From the NCBI RefSeq assembly GCF_016862315.1, contig NZ_BOMS01000160.1, forward strand, positions 1 through 38,619: a stretch of 38,619 nt of DNA. Reading direction: 5' to 3'. Below the pieces are notes generated by a model. It was not told where the DNA came from. It made no database searches and saw only the letters and a program-made list of their open reading frames with translations. Each line of letters opens with the position of its first letter. Positions within the stretch are counted from its first letter, which is position 1. This DNA is from Actinoplanes palleronii. GTDB taxonomy: Bacteria; Actinomycetota; Actinomycetes; Mycobacteriales; Micromonosporaceae. The position numbers were made by a program, and so were the translations under genes. Positions 31,848-38,619 of this stretch are shown here, in pieces.

Positions 31848-32636
31848 TCAATCTTCGATCAAAACCGATTTTTGGTACGGCCGGAGCACACGCCCGGACA
31901 GGGCGGGGTGGCGCAGAGCGGACGACACGGCCAAGCCCGCGCCGGTGAGTGCGGCCTGGCGCGGCGCGGCAGCCACGTGCACGCGCATCCCCAGCTCGGC
32001 GGCCAGCGCCGCGGGCAGGTCGGGATGCAGCGCCCCGTCGCCGACCAGCAGGAGCCCGCGGGCGGTGGCCGCGGCCAGATCAGCGTCCGGACAGGCGGCT
32101 CTGAGCTGGTCGACGTGCCGGGCGACCACGTCGCCGAGCAGGCCCACCGTGGTGCCGCTGCCGAGATCCCGGGTACCGAGGTCGGCGCGGCGGGCTTCGA
32201 CGACCCGGCCGTTCTCGAGCAGGGCGGTCTCGGTGAGCTGCGTGCCGACGTCGGCGATCAGCAGGCTGCCGGCGGCCGCACCGGCACCGATCGCGGCGGC
32301 CCGGACGGAGTCGACGAACAGGATGCGCCGGGGCGTGAACACCTCGTCGAGAACGCGGCGCATCAGCGCCTCGTCAGCATCGGTGGACAGCACCGGCCGG
32401 CAGGCGACGACCATGTCGGCGGCGGGCACCGGCTGCGGATACTGCTGAACGATCCGCTTGAGCAGCGCGGTGCAGCCGTCGACGTCGACGATCCGGCCGC
32501 GGTGCACCAGGTTGCGGTCGCTGGAGCCGCTGACGACGCCGCGGTGACTCGTCCACACGCCGGTGGTGCCGCTGCCGAGGTCGACAGCGACGGCCGTGGC
32601 CGGCTTCGGGCGGGTGGGCTCAGCAGGGTTGTCCAT
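31848..32636 (-). CDS. MreB/actin-like ATPase-fold protein
   Basis: This is 262 aa from the ATG at 32634-32636. The actin-fold phosphate-1 loop is DLGSGTTG (residues 19-26) and the phosphate-2 loop is DVGTQLTE (129-136). The adenosine region is around GLLLVGDGALHPDLPAALAA. It is about 80 residues shorter than MreB (about 340 aa) and lacks the usual mre operon neighbours, so it is a divergent stand-alone actin-like protein rather than the main cell-shape MreB. A structured RNA with an intrinsic terminator lies directly upstream, suggesting premature-termination control. Confidence 0.8.
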   Translation of the reverse strand: MDNPAEPTRPKPATAVAVDLGSGTTGVWTSHRGVVSGSSDRNLVHRGRIVDVDGCTALLKRIVQQYPQPVPAADMVVACRPVLSTDADEALMRRVLDEVFTPRRILFVDSVRAAAIGAGAAAGSLLIADVGTQLTETALLENGRVVEARRADLGTRDLGSGTTVGLLGDVVARHVDQLRAACPDADLAAATARGLLLVGDGALHPDLPAALAAELGMRVHVAAAPRQAALTGAGLAVSSALRHPALSGRVLRPYQKSVLIED

Positions 32637-32667
32637 GAAGGTGCCTTTCACAGGTGATCCGGGAAAC

Positions 32668-32697
32668 AAAAAAGGCCGAAGCTGAGAAGCTTCGCCC
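32668..32697 (-). terminator. intrinsic terminator 30 nt ahead of the MreB-like gene
   Basis: On the minus strand a 7-bp stem (CGAAGCT/AGCTTCG, 32677-32694) with a 4-nt loop is followed by GGCC and six Ts (32668-32673). It ends about 31 nt before the MreB-like start. A U-tract terminator this close to a start codon suggests regulated read-through. It could simply end the CBM2 gene transcript instead. Confidence 0.8.
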
Positions 32698-32700
32698 TGG

Positions 32701-32850
32701 CGGTCGATCGTGGAACGGGATCAACCGGGGGGCCTCGGTCGGTGGGTGCCGGGCTCCGGAGAGCGTGGACACCGGCGACGCCGGCAACCGGCCGGTGGGC
32801 AGCACGCATGGCCGTCACCGTGGTGACGGCCCGCGTGGATGAACCCACCG
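32701..32850 (-). ncRNA. candidate structured RNA (riboswitch-like), multi-branch fold
   Basis: An eight-bp stem pairs 32740-32747 (CGGTGGGT) with 32843-32850 (ACCCACCG). Inside it are three hairpins: GCTC/GAGC at 32753-32764; CACCGGC/GCCGGTG at 32770-32797 with a 14-nt loop; and an extended one with CACGC/GCGTG (32803-32807/32833-32837) plus GGCCGTCACC/GGTGACGGCC (32810-32831). Together this makes a four-way junction. A fifth helix, CGGTCGATC/GATCAACCG (32701-32709/32719-32727), follows 3' on the minus strand. Pairings were found by eye; no known riboswitch consensus was recognised. The direction is inferred from the minus-strand U-tract and the downstream gene. Confidence 0.5.
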
Positions 32851-32942
32851 TTGGCATCCGACCACCATAGGTTGACCTTCGCGCAGTTGCCAGGCAGATT
32901 CGTAGAACCGCTGGTCAGGCGGCACTACGAACCGCCCAGCGC

Positions 32943-34403
32943 CTACTGCCCCGGGGTGACGGCAATGTTGGTCAGGCCGCTCGTGGCGTTCGTGACGGTG
33001 TTCGAGCCGTACACGACGTTGAGGTTGCCGGCGCACTTGGACGTGGAGGTCACGTTGATCGCCCAGGCGCCGACACCGCCCAGGTCGCTGCGGTTGCCAC
33101 GGAAGATGTTGCCGCACCCGGAGCCCGCGGTCGGATTGTGCGTCTCGTATCCGTTGGCGAACACGCCCGGGGCGCGGAACGTGCCGGTGTTGTCGGCGAT
33201 CACGTAGTTGCTGCCCTTGACGTCCAGCCAGGAGTCGGCCGAGTTCTGCCCGGCGATGCCGGTGCCGTTCCAGGTGTTGCCGCGGATCAGGCCGGCGACC
33301 GTGCCCTCTTTGACGTCCACGTGCTCGGCGGCCACGTCCGGGCCGACCACATTGTTCAGCACCTGCACCCGGTCCGAGGCGTCGATACCACCGGTGTTGC
33401 CGTAGCAGGACCAGTTCGCGTTGGCCGAGCCGAGGTAGATGCCCTCGCCGTACTGCGGCTGGCCGGTGCCGGTGCGCTCGATCCGGGAGTTCTGGATCAC
33501 GCCGTCGGCGGAGGAGCGCCGGAAGTGCACGCCCTCGTCGCCGATGTCGTGGACGTACACGCCGTCGATGGTGACGTGTGGCGAGGCGTCGATCATGATG
33601 CCCTTGGCCGCGCCGGCGACGGTGAAACCGCTGAGTTTCCAGTACGCGGCCTCGTAGAGCCAGACCCCGTACCCGGGATCGAAACCGGCGGCCGGGACCG
33701 AGCAGCCCGGATTCGTACCCGAGGATTCTGGATTTGTCAGGACGGCCGTGACCGGACCGGTCAGGGTGATGGGCGCGGTCGCCGTGCCGGGCGTGCGGGC
33801 GAGGAACGCGCCGTTGTAGGTGCCGGGAGCCATCCGGATCGTCTGGCCGGGCCGCGCGGCGGCCAGCGCCGCGGAGAGCTCCACGGCCGTGCTGACATCG
33901 ACGATCGAACCGGTCGGCGGCGTGGTCGTGGGCGGCGCGCTGGTGGGCGGTGTGCTGGTGGGCGACGTCGTCACGGGCGGCGTGGTCGGCGTGGTCGGCG
34001 TGCTGCCGCCGGCGCAGGGTGCGCCGTTGACCAGGCAGTTCGCCGGTACGCCGAGGTTGGCGACGTTGAAGCCGAACCGCACCGTGGCGCCGGGCGCGAT
34101 GGCGCCGTTCCACGCCACGTTCGTGAAGCGGTAGTGGTTGCCGGTGGTGGTGCGCACCGAGCTCCACGAGCTGGTGACGGTTGTGCCGGCCGGCAGATCG
34201 AAGTCGACGGCCCACCCGGAGCTCGCCGCGTCACCGGTGTTGGTGATGGCGTAGTCGGCGCCGTAGCCGGAGTTCCAGGTGGAGGTCTGCACGAAGGTAG
34301 CGGTCAGCGCGGCCCCGGCCGCGTGGGCGGGCAGCGCGACCGCCGCGGCACCGACAGCGAGGGCGCCGGCGAGCAGGGCTCGCCAGACATTGATGGGAGA
34401 CAT
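32943..34403 (-). CDS. secreted CBM2 plus right-handed beta-helix (pectate-lyase-like) protein
   Basis: This is 486 aa from the ATG at 34401-34403; no ribosome site is seen, so it may be leaderless or start slightly differently. The signal peptide is about 1-28 (ALLAGALAVGAAAVALPAHA). Residues 29-130 form a family-2 cellulose-binding module (ATFVQTSTWNSGYGADYAIT, GWAVDFDLPAGTTV, VAWNGAIAPGATVRFGFN) with the terminal Cys pair. A Thr/Pro linker follows (TPTTPTTPPVTTSP). Residues 165-486 are a parallel beta-helix with repeated short rungs (GIMIDASPHVTIDGVYVHDI, VIQNSRIERTG), similar to pectate lyases and NosD. Catalytic residues cannot be assigned. It is probably a plant-polysaccharide-binding or -degrading enzyme. 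Confidence 0.88.
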   Translation of the reverse strand: MSPINVWRALLAGALAVGAAAVALPAHAAGAALTATFVQTSTWNSGYGADYAITNTGDAASSGWAVDFDLPAGTTVTSSWSSVRTTTGNHYRFTNVAWNGAIAPGATVRFGFNVANLGVPANCLVNGAPCAGGSTPTTPTTPPVTTSPTSTPPTSAPPTTTPPTGSIVDVSTAVELSAALAAARPGQTIRMAPGTYNGAFLARTPGTATAPITLTGPVTAVLTNPESSGTNPGCSVPAAGFDPGYGVWLYEAAYWKLSGFTVAGAAKGIMIDASPHVTIDGVYVHDIGDEGVHFRRSSADGVIQNSRIERTGTGQPQYGEGIYLGSANANWSCYGNTGGIDASDRVQVLNNVVGPDVAAEHVDVKEGTVAGLIRGNTWNGTGIAGQNSADSWLDVKGSNYVIADNTGTFRAPGVFANGYETHNPTAGSGCGNIFRGNRSDLGGVGAWAINVTSTSKCAGNLNVVYGSNTVTNATSGLTNIAVTPGQ

Positions 34404-34406
34404 TCT

Positions 34407-34425
34407 GTTAGTAAAGTTAACTAAC
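34407..34425. promoter_or_regulatory. AT-rich palindromic operator upstream of the CBM2 gene
   Basis: GTTAGT-N7-ACTAAC is AT-rich in a GC-rich genome and lies 3 bp from the start codon of the CBM2 gene. The pattern resembles operators of ROK-family sugar repressors in actinobacteria, though this is from memory. It suggests carbohydrate-dependent control. Confidence 0.6.
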
Positions 34426-34469
34426 GTTCTTTCGTCAATGCCTCCCGGCGCCGCGGCCGAGGTAGCGGT

Positions 34470-35714
34470 TCACTTCTTCTTGGACTTCACCGGCTTCGGC
34501 TTCTTCGGCTTGGCGGTCTTCGGTGCCGCCGGGCCGACCACGGACGGTGTCACCGCCGGCGCGGTCGCGGCATCCCGGATCACGGCCGGTAACCCCGCGG
34601 GCGGCACTCCCACCGGCGGCACCGGGGCGGTGCCCGGGCCCGGCTGCCGCGCGGTGACCGGCGGCGCCGAGGCTGATGACGATGCTGATGACGGCGTGGT
34701 GGCCGGGCAGGTAGCGGTGGCGCAGGCGGCCGCCGGCGGGCTCACCGCCGGATCGGCCAGCGCCCACCAGGAGCCGCCCACCGTCAGCAGCGCCACCGCC
34801 ACCCCGGCCACGGCCACCGCCCGGCGGTCACGGCGAACACCGGTCCACGACAGGGCGACGGTCGGCTCGGACGCCGTGCGCAGCAGCGTCGACGGGGGCA
34901 GGCCGGCGATCTCGCCGAGCACCTCCGCCACCTCGGTCGCGGACGGCCGCTCGCCGGGGTTCTTCGCCAGGCAGCGCGTCACCAGCCGGCTGACCTCGCC
35001 GGGCAGCCCGGGCACGGCCGGCATCGGCGCCGGGCTCGCGTACACATGGGCTTTGAGCATCTGCGTGACGGTCGGCGCGTTCCACGGCATCCGCCCGGAC
35101 AGCGCGCGGTAGAGCAGCAGACCGAGGGCGTAGACGTCGGTCGCCGGTCGCACCGGCGCCCCCTTGAGCCGTTCCGGGGCCAGATAGGCGGGCGTGCCGA
35201 GCAGGTGACCGTCGCGGCCGTCGAGCTCACCGACGGGCGCCGAGATACCGAAGTCGACGAGCTTCACGCCGGCCGCCGTCACCATGACGTTCGCCGGTTT
35301 GACATCGCGGTGCACGATCCCGGCGCTGTGCGCGGCGGCGAGCGCGGCACCCACCTGGGCGCCGATCAGCACCGCCAGCCGCCACGGCAGCTCGGCGGCG
35401 GTCAGCATGTCGGCCAGGGAGCGGCCTTCGACGAGTTCCATCACGACGTACGAAAGCGTGCGCCCCGCGTCGGTGAACTCGCCGTAGTCAAAAACGGCCA
35501 CCACGTTGGCGTGCCGCAGCCCGGCGGCCGCCCTGGCCTCGGCGCGGATCTGCCGCCGCAGCTCCGGATCGCCGGCGAGGGCTGCCGAGAGCACCTTGAG
35601 CGCCACCTGCCGGCCCAGCACGTCGTCGTCGGCGCGCCAGACCACCGACATGCCGCCGTGCCCGAGCCGCTCCCGCAGCCGGTACCGCCCCGCTATCAGC
35701 CGCCCGCTCTCCAT
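34470..35714 (-). CDS. membrane-anchored Ser/Thr protein kinase (PknB-like)
   Basis: This is 414 aa from the ATG at 35712-35714; the ribosome site is weak. The kinase domain spans residues 11-275. The glycine loop is GHGGMSVVW (18-26), the ATP lysine is Lys40, the catalytic loop is HRDVKPAN (135-142), then DFG (154-156) and APE (179-181). One membrane helix follows at about 299-320. The extracytoplasmic part is Pro/Ala/Thr-rich and ends in a Lys/Pro-rich tail (KPKKPKPVKSKKK). There are no PASTA repeats or other sensor domain, so any signal sensed would be through the low-complexity tail. Confidence 0.92.
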   Translation of the reverse strand: MESGRLIAGRYRLRERLGHGGMSVVWRADDDVLGRQVALKVLSAALAGDPELRRQIRAEARAAAGLRHANVVAVFDYGEFTDAGRTLSYVVMELVEGRSLADMLTAAELPWRLAVLIGAQVGAALAAAHSAGIVHRDVKPANVMVTAAGVKLVDFGISAPVGELDGRDGHLLGTPAYLAPERLKGAPVRPATDVYALGLLLYRALSGRMPWNAPTVTQMLKAHVYASPAPMPAVPGLPGEVSRLVTRCLAKNPGERPSATEVAEVLGEIAGLPPSTLLRTASEPTVALSWTGVRRDRRAVAVAGVAVALLTVGGSWWALADPAVSPPAAACATATCPATTPSSASSSASAPPVTARQPGPGTAPVPPVGVPPAGLPAVIRDAATAPAVTPSVVGPAAPKTAKPKKPKPVKSKKK

Positions 35715-35815
35715 AAAAGATCGCTGTGCCCGGATGGTAACCACCGGAAACGGATCCCCGTCGATCATGGTTTGATGGCTCCTCTGGTTCCCGTTCGACC
35801 CGGAAGGACTGAGCC

Positions 35816-36139
35816 GTGCCCGACCGCCCGGAGATCGTCTGCATCTGCGGCTCCACCCGATTCGTGGACGAGATGAACGCGGCGAACCGTGATCTGACCT
35901 TCGCCGGCGTCATCGTCGTCGCGCCCGGCGTCTTCCTGCGCACCGAGGAGCACGGGGCAGCCGAGTGGATCACCGACGACCAGAAGGCCACGCTGGACGC
36001 CCTGCACCTGCGCAAGATCGACCTGGCCGACCGGGTGCTGGTCGTCAACCCCGGCGGATACATCGGCGAGTCCACGAGCCGGGAGATCGCCTACGCCCAC
36101 GCCACCGGCAAGCCGGTCTCGTTCACCGATCCGGCCTGA
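35816..36139 (+). CDS. nucleoside 2-deoxyribosyltransferase-like / DUF4406-type small protein
   Basis: This is 107 aa. The GTG start at 35816 has GGAAGGA upstream. The fold pattern is a compact Rossmann-like one: VCICGSTRFVDEMNAANRDL at the N-terminus, VIVVAPGVF, then LHLRKIDLADRVLVVNPGGY and GESTSREIAYAHATGKPV. The GES.. loop and the terminal helix are typical of the nucleoside deoxyribosyltransferase / SLOG superfamily. The precise activity is unknown. It lies 72 bp upstream of the NADAR gene in the same direction and is divergent from the Ser/Thr kinase gene. Confidence 0.8.
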   Translation: MPDRPEIVCICGSTRFVDEMNAANRDLTFAGVIVVAPGVFLRTEEHGAAEWITDDQKATLDALHLRKIDLADRVLVVNPGGYIGESTSREIAYAHATGKPVSFTDPA

Positions 36140-36211
36140 CCAGCAAAATCTGATTGCGGCACCGGATCAGGCCTGAGATGGTGCGGGTTCCGAAACCCCG
36201 GTGAGGTCCCC

Positions 36212-36700
36212 GTGACGATCTACTTCTACGGCGCCGACGAAGTCCCCTACGGATGCTTCTCGAACTTCTCCGACCACGGCTTCGACCTGGACGGGGTCTG
36301 GTGGCCGACCTCGGAGCACTACTTCCAGGCGCAGAAATTCAAGGGCACACGTCACGCGGATCGCATCCGGCGTGCTCGCACACCGCTGCGGGCCGCGGAG
36401 CTGGGCCGCGACCCGTCACTACCGCTGCGCAGGGACTGGGAACAGGTCAAGGACGACGTGATGCGCCGCGCGGTGACCACCAAGTTCCGCGCGCACGCCG
36501 ACATCCGTGCCATCTTGGTGTCCACCGGTGACGAAGGGATCGTCGAGGACACCACCACCGATCACTACTGGGGCCGGGGCCGGACCGGGACCGGGACCGG
36601 CAAGAACATGCTCGGCCGGATCCTGGTGCGCACCCGCACCCAGTTGCGCGCCGACCTCGCCGACGCTCCCGCCAGCGACAGCCGCCACCAGAGACGGTGA
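36212..36700 (+). CDS. NADAR family protein (YbiA-like)
   Basis: This is 162 aa from a GTG at 36212. The NADAR signature is present: FYGADEVPYGCFSNF, then GVWWPTSEHYFQAQKF, and the C-terminal GTGTGKNMLGRILVRTR. Known members act on N-glycosidic bonds: YbiA/RibX hydrolyse early riboflavin intermediates, and others remove ADP-ribose from guanine in DNA, counteracting DarT-type toxins. No DarT-like toxin is seen here. The preceding gene also belongs to a nucleoside-processing fold, which suggests a shared nucleotide-damage or sanitation role. Confidence 0.85.
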   Translation: MTIYFYGADEVPYGCFSNFSDHGFDLDGVWWPTSEHYFQAQKFKGTRHADRIRRARTPLRAAELGRDPSLPLRRDWEQVKDDVMRRAVTTKFRAHADIRAILVSTGDEGIVEDTTTDHYWGRGRTGTGTGKNMLGRILVRTRTQLRADLADAPASDSRHQRR

Positions 36701-36754
36701 CCCGGCGTCGAACTTCCGCGGACCGCACCGGCAGCGATCCCGGCGCCAGGGGCC

Positions 36755-37000
36755 GCGGATGATGAACAGCCGCAGCGCGGTCCACGGCGTCTCCTCGGCG
36801 GGCCGGGCAGCCAGCGCCGCGACCAGCCGCGCGCCGGTGTCGCCGGTGAGGCCGAACAGGGCGGCCTCCTTGGTGGGGAAGTACCGGAAGAACGTGCTGC
36901 GTGAGATGTCCGCGGCGGCGCAGATGTCCTCCACCGTCGTCGCGTCGTAGCCCTGCTGGAGGAACAGGCCCACCGCGATGGCGCTCACCTGCACGCGCAT
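36755..37000 (-). pseudogene. TetR regulator fragment, truncated at both ends
   Basis: On the minus strand from an ATG at 36998-37000 the frame reads LFLQQGYDATTVEDICAAAD and ISRSTFFRYFPTKEAALFG, a clear TetR DNA-binding domain. The C-terminal ligand domain is cut off near RLFIIRG at about 36755, where it meets the end of the NADAR gene; the frame stays open by chance to 36419. The N-terminal basic arm is also short. It was once divergent from the SDR gene at 37009, the common TetR/SDR layout. Confidence 0.7.
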
Positions 37001-37008
37001 CTCCCGGC

Positions 37009-37776
37009 GGGGAGGTGCTCACCGGACGCTCGCCGGAGAAGACCCGCGCCATCGCCACCGAGCTGGGCGTCGACAGCTACGTCGCCGACTTCACCCGGCT
37101 CGACGACGTCGCCCGGCTCGCGGCCGAGATCACCGGCGCCTACCCCCGCATCGACGTCCTGGCCAACAACGCCGGCGGCATGTTCGGCACGCAGACCAGG
37201 ACCGTCGACGGTTTCGAGAAGACGTTCCAGGTCAACCACCTCGCGCCCTTCCTGCTCACGCGGCTCCTGCTGGACACCCTGATCGCCTCGCGCGCCTCGG
37301 TGATCCAGACCTCGAGCACGGTGCGCTTCACGAAGACGATCGATCTGACCGACCTCGATCACGACCGGCATTTCGACGCGGTGCACGCCTACGGCGCGGC
37401 CAAACTCGAGAACATCCTGTTCACCCAGGAACTGCACCGGCGCTACCACGCCGAGGGCATCGCGGCGGCCTCGTTCTACCCCGGCAACGTCCTCACCGGC
37501 TTCGGCGCCGAAGCCACCAAACCGATCATCCGGCTGGTCCGCCGGGTCGCGGCCAACCCGCTCGGCCGCCGCCTGTTCTCCACCCCCGAGCAGGGCGCCG
37601 ACCAACTGGTGTGGCTGGCACAGGGCACACCCGGCGCCGACTGGGAGTCCGGCGCGTACTACTACCGGCGCGCCATCACCAAACCGAGCAACGCACAGGC
37701 CTTCGACGAAGCGCTCGCCCGCGGCCTGTGGGAACGCTCGCAGCAGCTCACCACCGCCGCCCTGCGGCCTCGGTAG
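37009..37776 (+). pseudogene. short-chain dehydrogenase lacking its N-terminus
   Basis: From about 37009 the frame reads GGEVLTGRSPEKTRAIATEL and continues as a typical SDR: LANNAGGMFG, then IQTSSTVRF, and the catalytic AYGAAKLENILF (Tyr and Lys). The first beta strand and the TGxxxGIG cofactor loop, which should come about 20 residues earlier, are absent; the preceding DNA is the 5' end of the TetR fragment on the other strand. No valid start codon with a ribosome site exists at the join. The protein, if made, could not bind NAD(P) normally. Confidence 0.8.
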
Positions 37777-37793
37777 CGGATCGTGGTGACGCG

Positions 37794-38366
37794 TCAGCCG
37801 CGGTCAGGTTGACGCATCCACTCCGGCAACTGGGCGTGCGCCACGCGCGCGATGTCCTGGGGGTCGTCCTCGCCCCGTGCGCCGATCGCCAACACGGCGT
37901 ACAGGCCGGCGGCGGCGTAGGTGATCTCGACCTCGGCCGTGGCCGACTCTCTCCCGCTGTCCACCCAGACGATGGCGGTCTGTGCGCGGAAGATCTCCGC
38001 GATCCCGGTCAGGTCCGCACCGTTGTCATAGGCATCGGCAAGCCGCACGAGCTGCGGCGCGGACCGAAACACCTCAACGATCAGACGGAGGCTCTCGACC
38101 CCGGCGGCTTCGAAGGAGATTCCCCGCCGGCGGTCCTCGAAGGCACGTTCCAGAATGTGATCGAAATTGTCGTGAATCGCAAACCAGGCCGCCTCCTCGA
38201 TGGTGTCGAAGTGGTTGTAGAAGGTCGCCCTGGTCACCCCCGCGGCCGCGCTCAGGGACGAGATGCTGGTGAGTTCCCCGGCGCGCGCCTGACGATGCAC
38301 AGCGTCGAGAATCTGCTGACGAGACCTCTTCGATCGCGGATCCGACGACACCGGGCGTGCTCCCAT
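37794..38366 (-). CDS. TetR-family regulator
   Basis: This is 190 aa from the ATG at 38364-38366; the frame is open further up, but the residues there are the antisense of the spacer. The helix-turn-helix is ISSLSAAAGVTRATFYNHFD, preceded by SKRSRQQILDAVHRQ. The ligand domain is about 70-185. The gene follows the 3' end of another SDR gene by 90 bp in the same direction, so it probably regulates that SDR. It converges with the broken SDR gene. Confidence 0.88.
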   Translation of the reverse strand: MGARPVSSDPRSKRSRQQILDAVHRQARAGELTSISSLSAAAGVTRATFYNHFDTIEEAAWFAIHDNFDHILERAFEDRRRGISFEAAGVESLRLIVEVFRSAPQLVRLADAYDNGADLTGIAEIFRAQTAIVWVDSGRESATAEVEITYAAAGLYAVLAIGARGEDDPQDIARVAHAQLPEWMRQPDRG

Positions 38367-38455
38367 AGGTTGACTCGCCCTTTCGCTGGACCGCCCCGCG
38401 TCGGTGTACCCAGCGAAACTATCCCAGCTCCCCACGCTGAAGCGCTCCGGGCGGG

Positions 38456-38619
38456 TCAGGAGCTCGTGGACCGCGCGGCGGCGAGCAGATCCTCCGACAC
38501 GGTCCACAACAAGCCCGCATCAGCCGGGTCGAGCGCGTATCGCATCACGCCCACCCAGCCTTGCATCTCGTCGACGACCTCTGCTTCGTTGCCGTTCTCG
38601 AAATAACGACCGCCTATAC
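38456..38619 (-). CDS. 3' end of a short-chain dehydrogenase (partial, runs off the window)
   Basis: The minus strand from the window end to a TGA at 38456-38458 reads GGRYFENGNEAEVVDEM, then MRYALDPADAGLLWTVSEDL. The RYFEx(C/G)NEAE and YALDPxxAxxLWxxS pattern is the C-terminus of retinol-dehydrogenase-like SDRs. Only about 53 codons are visible. It is upstream of, and in the same direction as, the TetR gene. Confidence 0.75.
   Translation of the reverse strand, partial: IGGRYFENGNEAEVVDEMQGWVGVMRYALDPADAGLLWTVSEDLLAAARSTSS

Larger units (their letters stand above)
32637..32942 (-). other. structured leader region upstream of the MreB-like gene (no protein gene)
   Basis: These 306 bp between the CBM2 protein stop and the MreB-like start encode no convincing protein. 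They hold nested inverted repeats on the minus strand followed by a U-tract terminator, described in the next two entries. The 80 bp nearest the CBM2 gene (32860-32942) show nothing. Confidence 0.6.

Noticed and set aside
32648..32857. Minus-strand frame of about 69 codons through the structured leader
   Set aside because: It reads through the terminator hairpin and T-tract and has no ribosome site. RNA structure explains the region better, although a short leader peptide is not excluded.
1..38619. tRNA, rRNA, integrase, attachment sites or a full prophage
   Set aside because: I found no tRNA-like cloverleaf, rRNA segment, integrase or phage structural gene. The phage-type pair at 21886-24321 is isolated.

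Overview
High-GC (about 70%) actinobacterial chromosome. Dense genes, frequent GTG starts, ATGA/GTGA stop-start overlaps, a DUF6223 protein, an AfsR/SARP-type regulator, a DUF6571/WXG100-like gene set and a CBM2 carbohydrate-active protein together suggest Micromonosporaceae, probably Actinoplanes or a relative. That placement is inference. There is no rRNA, tRNA, CRISPR array or complete mobile element. The window is accessory-type DNA: many small regulator-plus-enzyme cassettes, and several places where genes are visibly broken.

Layout. 1-417: 3' end of an unknown gene carrying a 31-bp tandem repeat. 0.6-1.7 kb: DUF4190/septum-formation-like membrane protein. 2.2-5.2 kb: LysR regulator divergent from a membrane protein, an AraC regulator and a cupin. 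5.5-9.0 kb: PatA/LpxL-type acyltransferase, then a secreted SGNH-hydrolase/fibronectin-III protein. 9.1-11.2 kb: TetR plus FAD monooxygenase operon with a clear operator. 11.5-12.5 kb: two hypothetical proteins. 12.7-17.0 kb: RCC1-repeat protein running head-on into a two-component system (response regulator, histidine kinase), with a DUF6223 protein divergent from the kinase. 17.0-18.6 kb: SigB/SigF-type sigma factor and a DUF4291 protein. 18.7-21.8 kb: TetR, XRE regulator and aldo/keto reductase, divergent from a SnoaL-like protein across three operator-like repeats. 21.9-24.3 kb: a two-gene module of uncharacterised, phage-associated families. 24.4-27.8 kb: ESX-like three-gene operon ending in a lipoprotein. 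27.9-31.8 kb: GNAT, SDR, LysR, a hypothetical protein and a truncated SARP-like regulator. 31.8-35.7 kb: MreB-like protein preceded by a highly structured RNA leader with terminator, a CBM2/beta-helix protein, and a Ser/Thr kinase. 35.8-36.7 kb: nucleoside-deoxyribosyltransferase-like and NADAR proteins. 36.7-38.6 kb: a TetR and an SDR gene that have lost their facing 5' ends, then an intact TetR and the 3' end of another SDR.

Most notable: (1) a possible new regulatory RNA at about 32.67-32.85 kb, in which an eight-bp stem encloses three hairpins and is followed by a fourth hairpin and a U-tract terminator just ahead of the MreB-like gene; (2) the 669-aa + 131-aa pair at 21.9-24.3 kb; (3) a junction near 14,707 where an RCC1 gene and a NarL-type response-regulator gene have both lost their 3' ends, next to a frameshifted partner kinase, so the whole two-component system looks disabled; (4) the NADAR/deoxyribosyltransferase-like pair.
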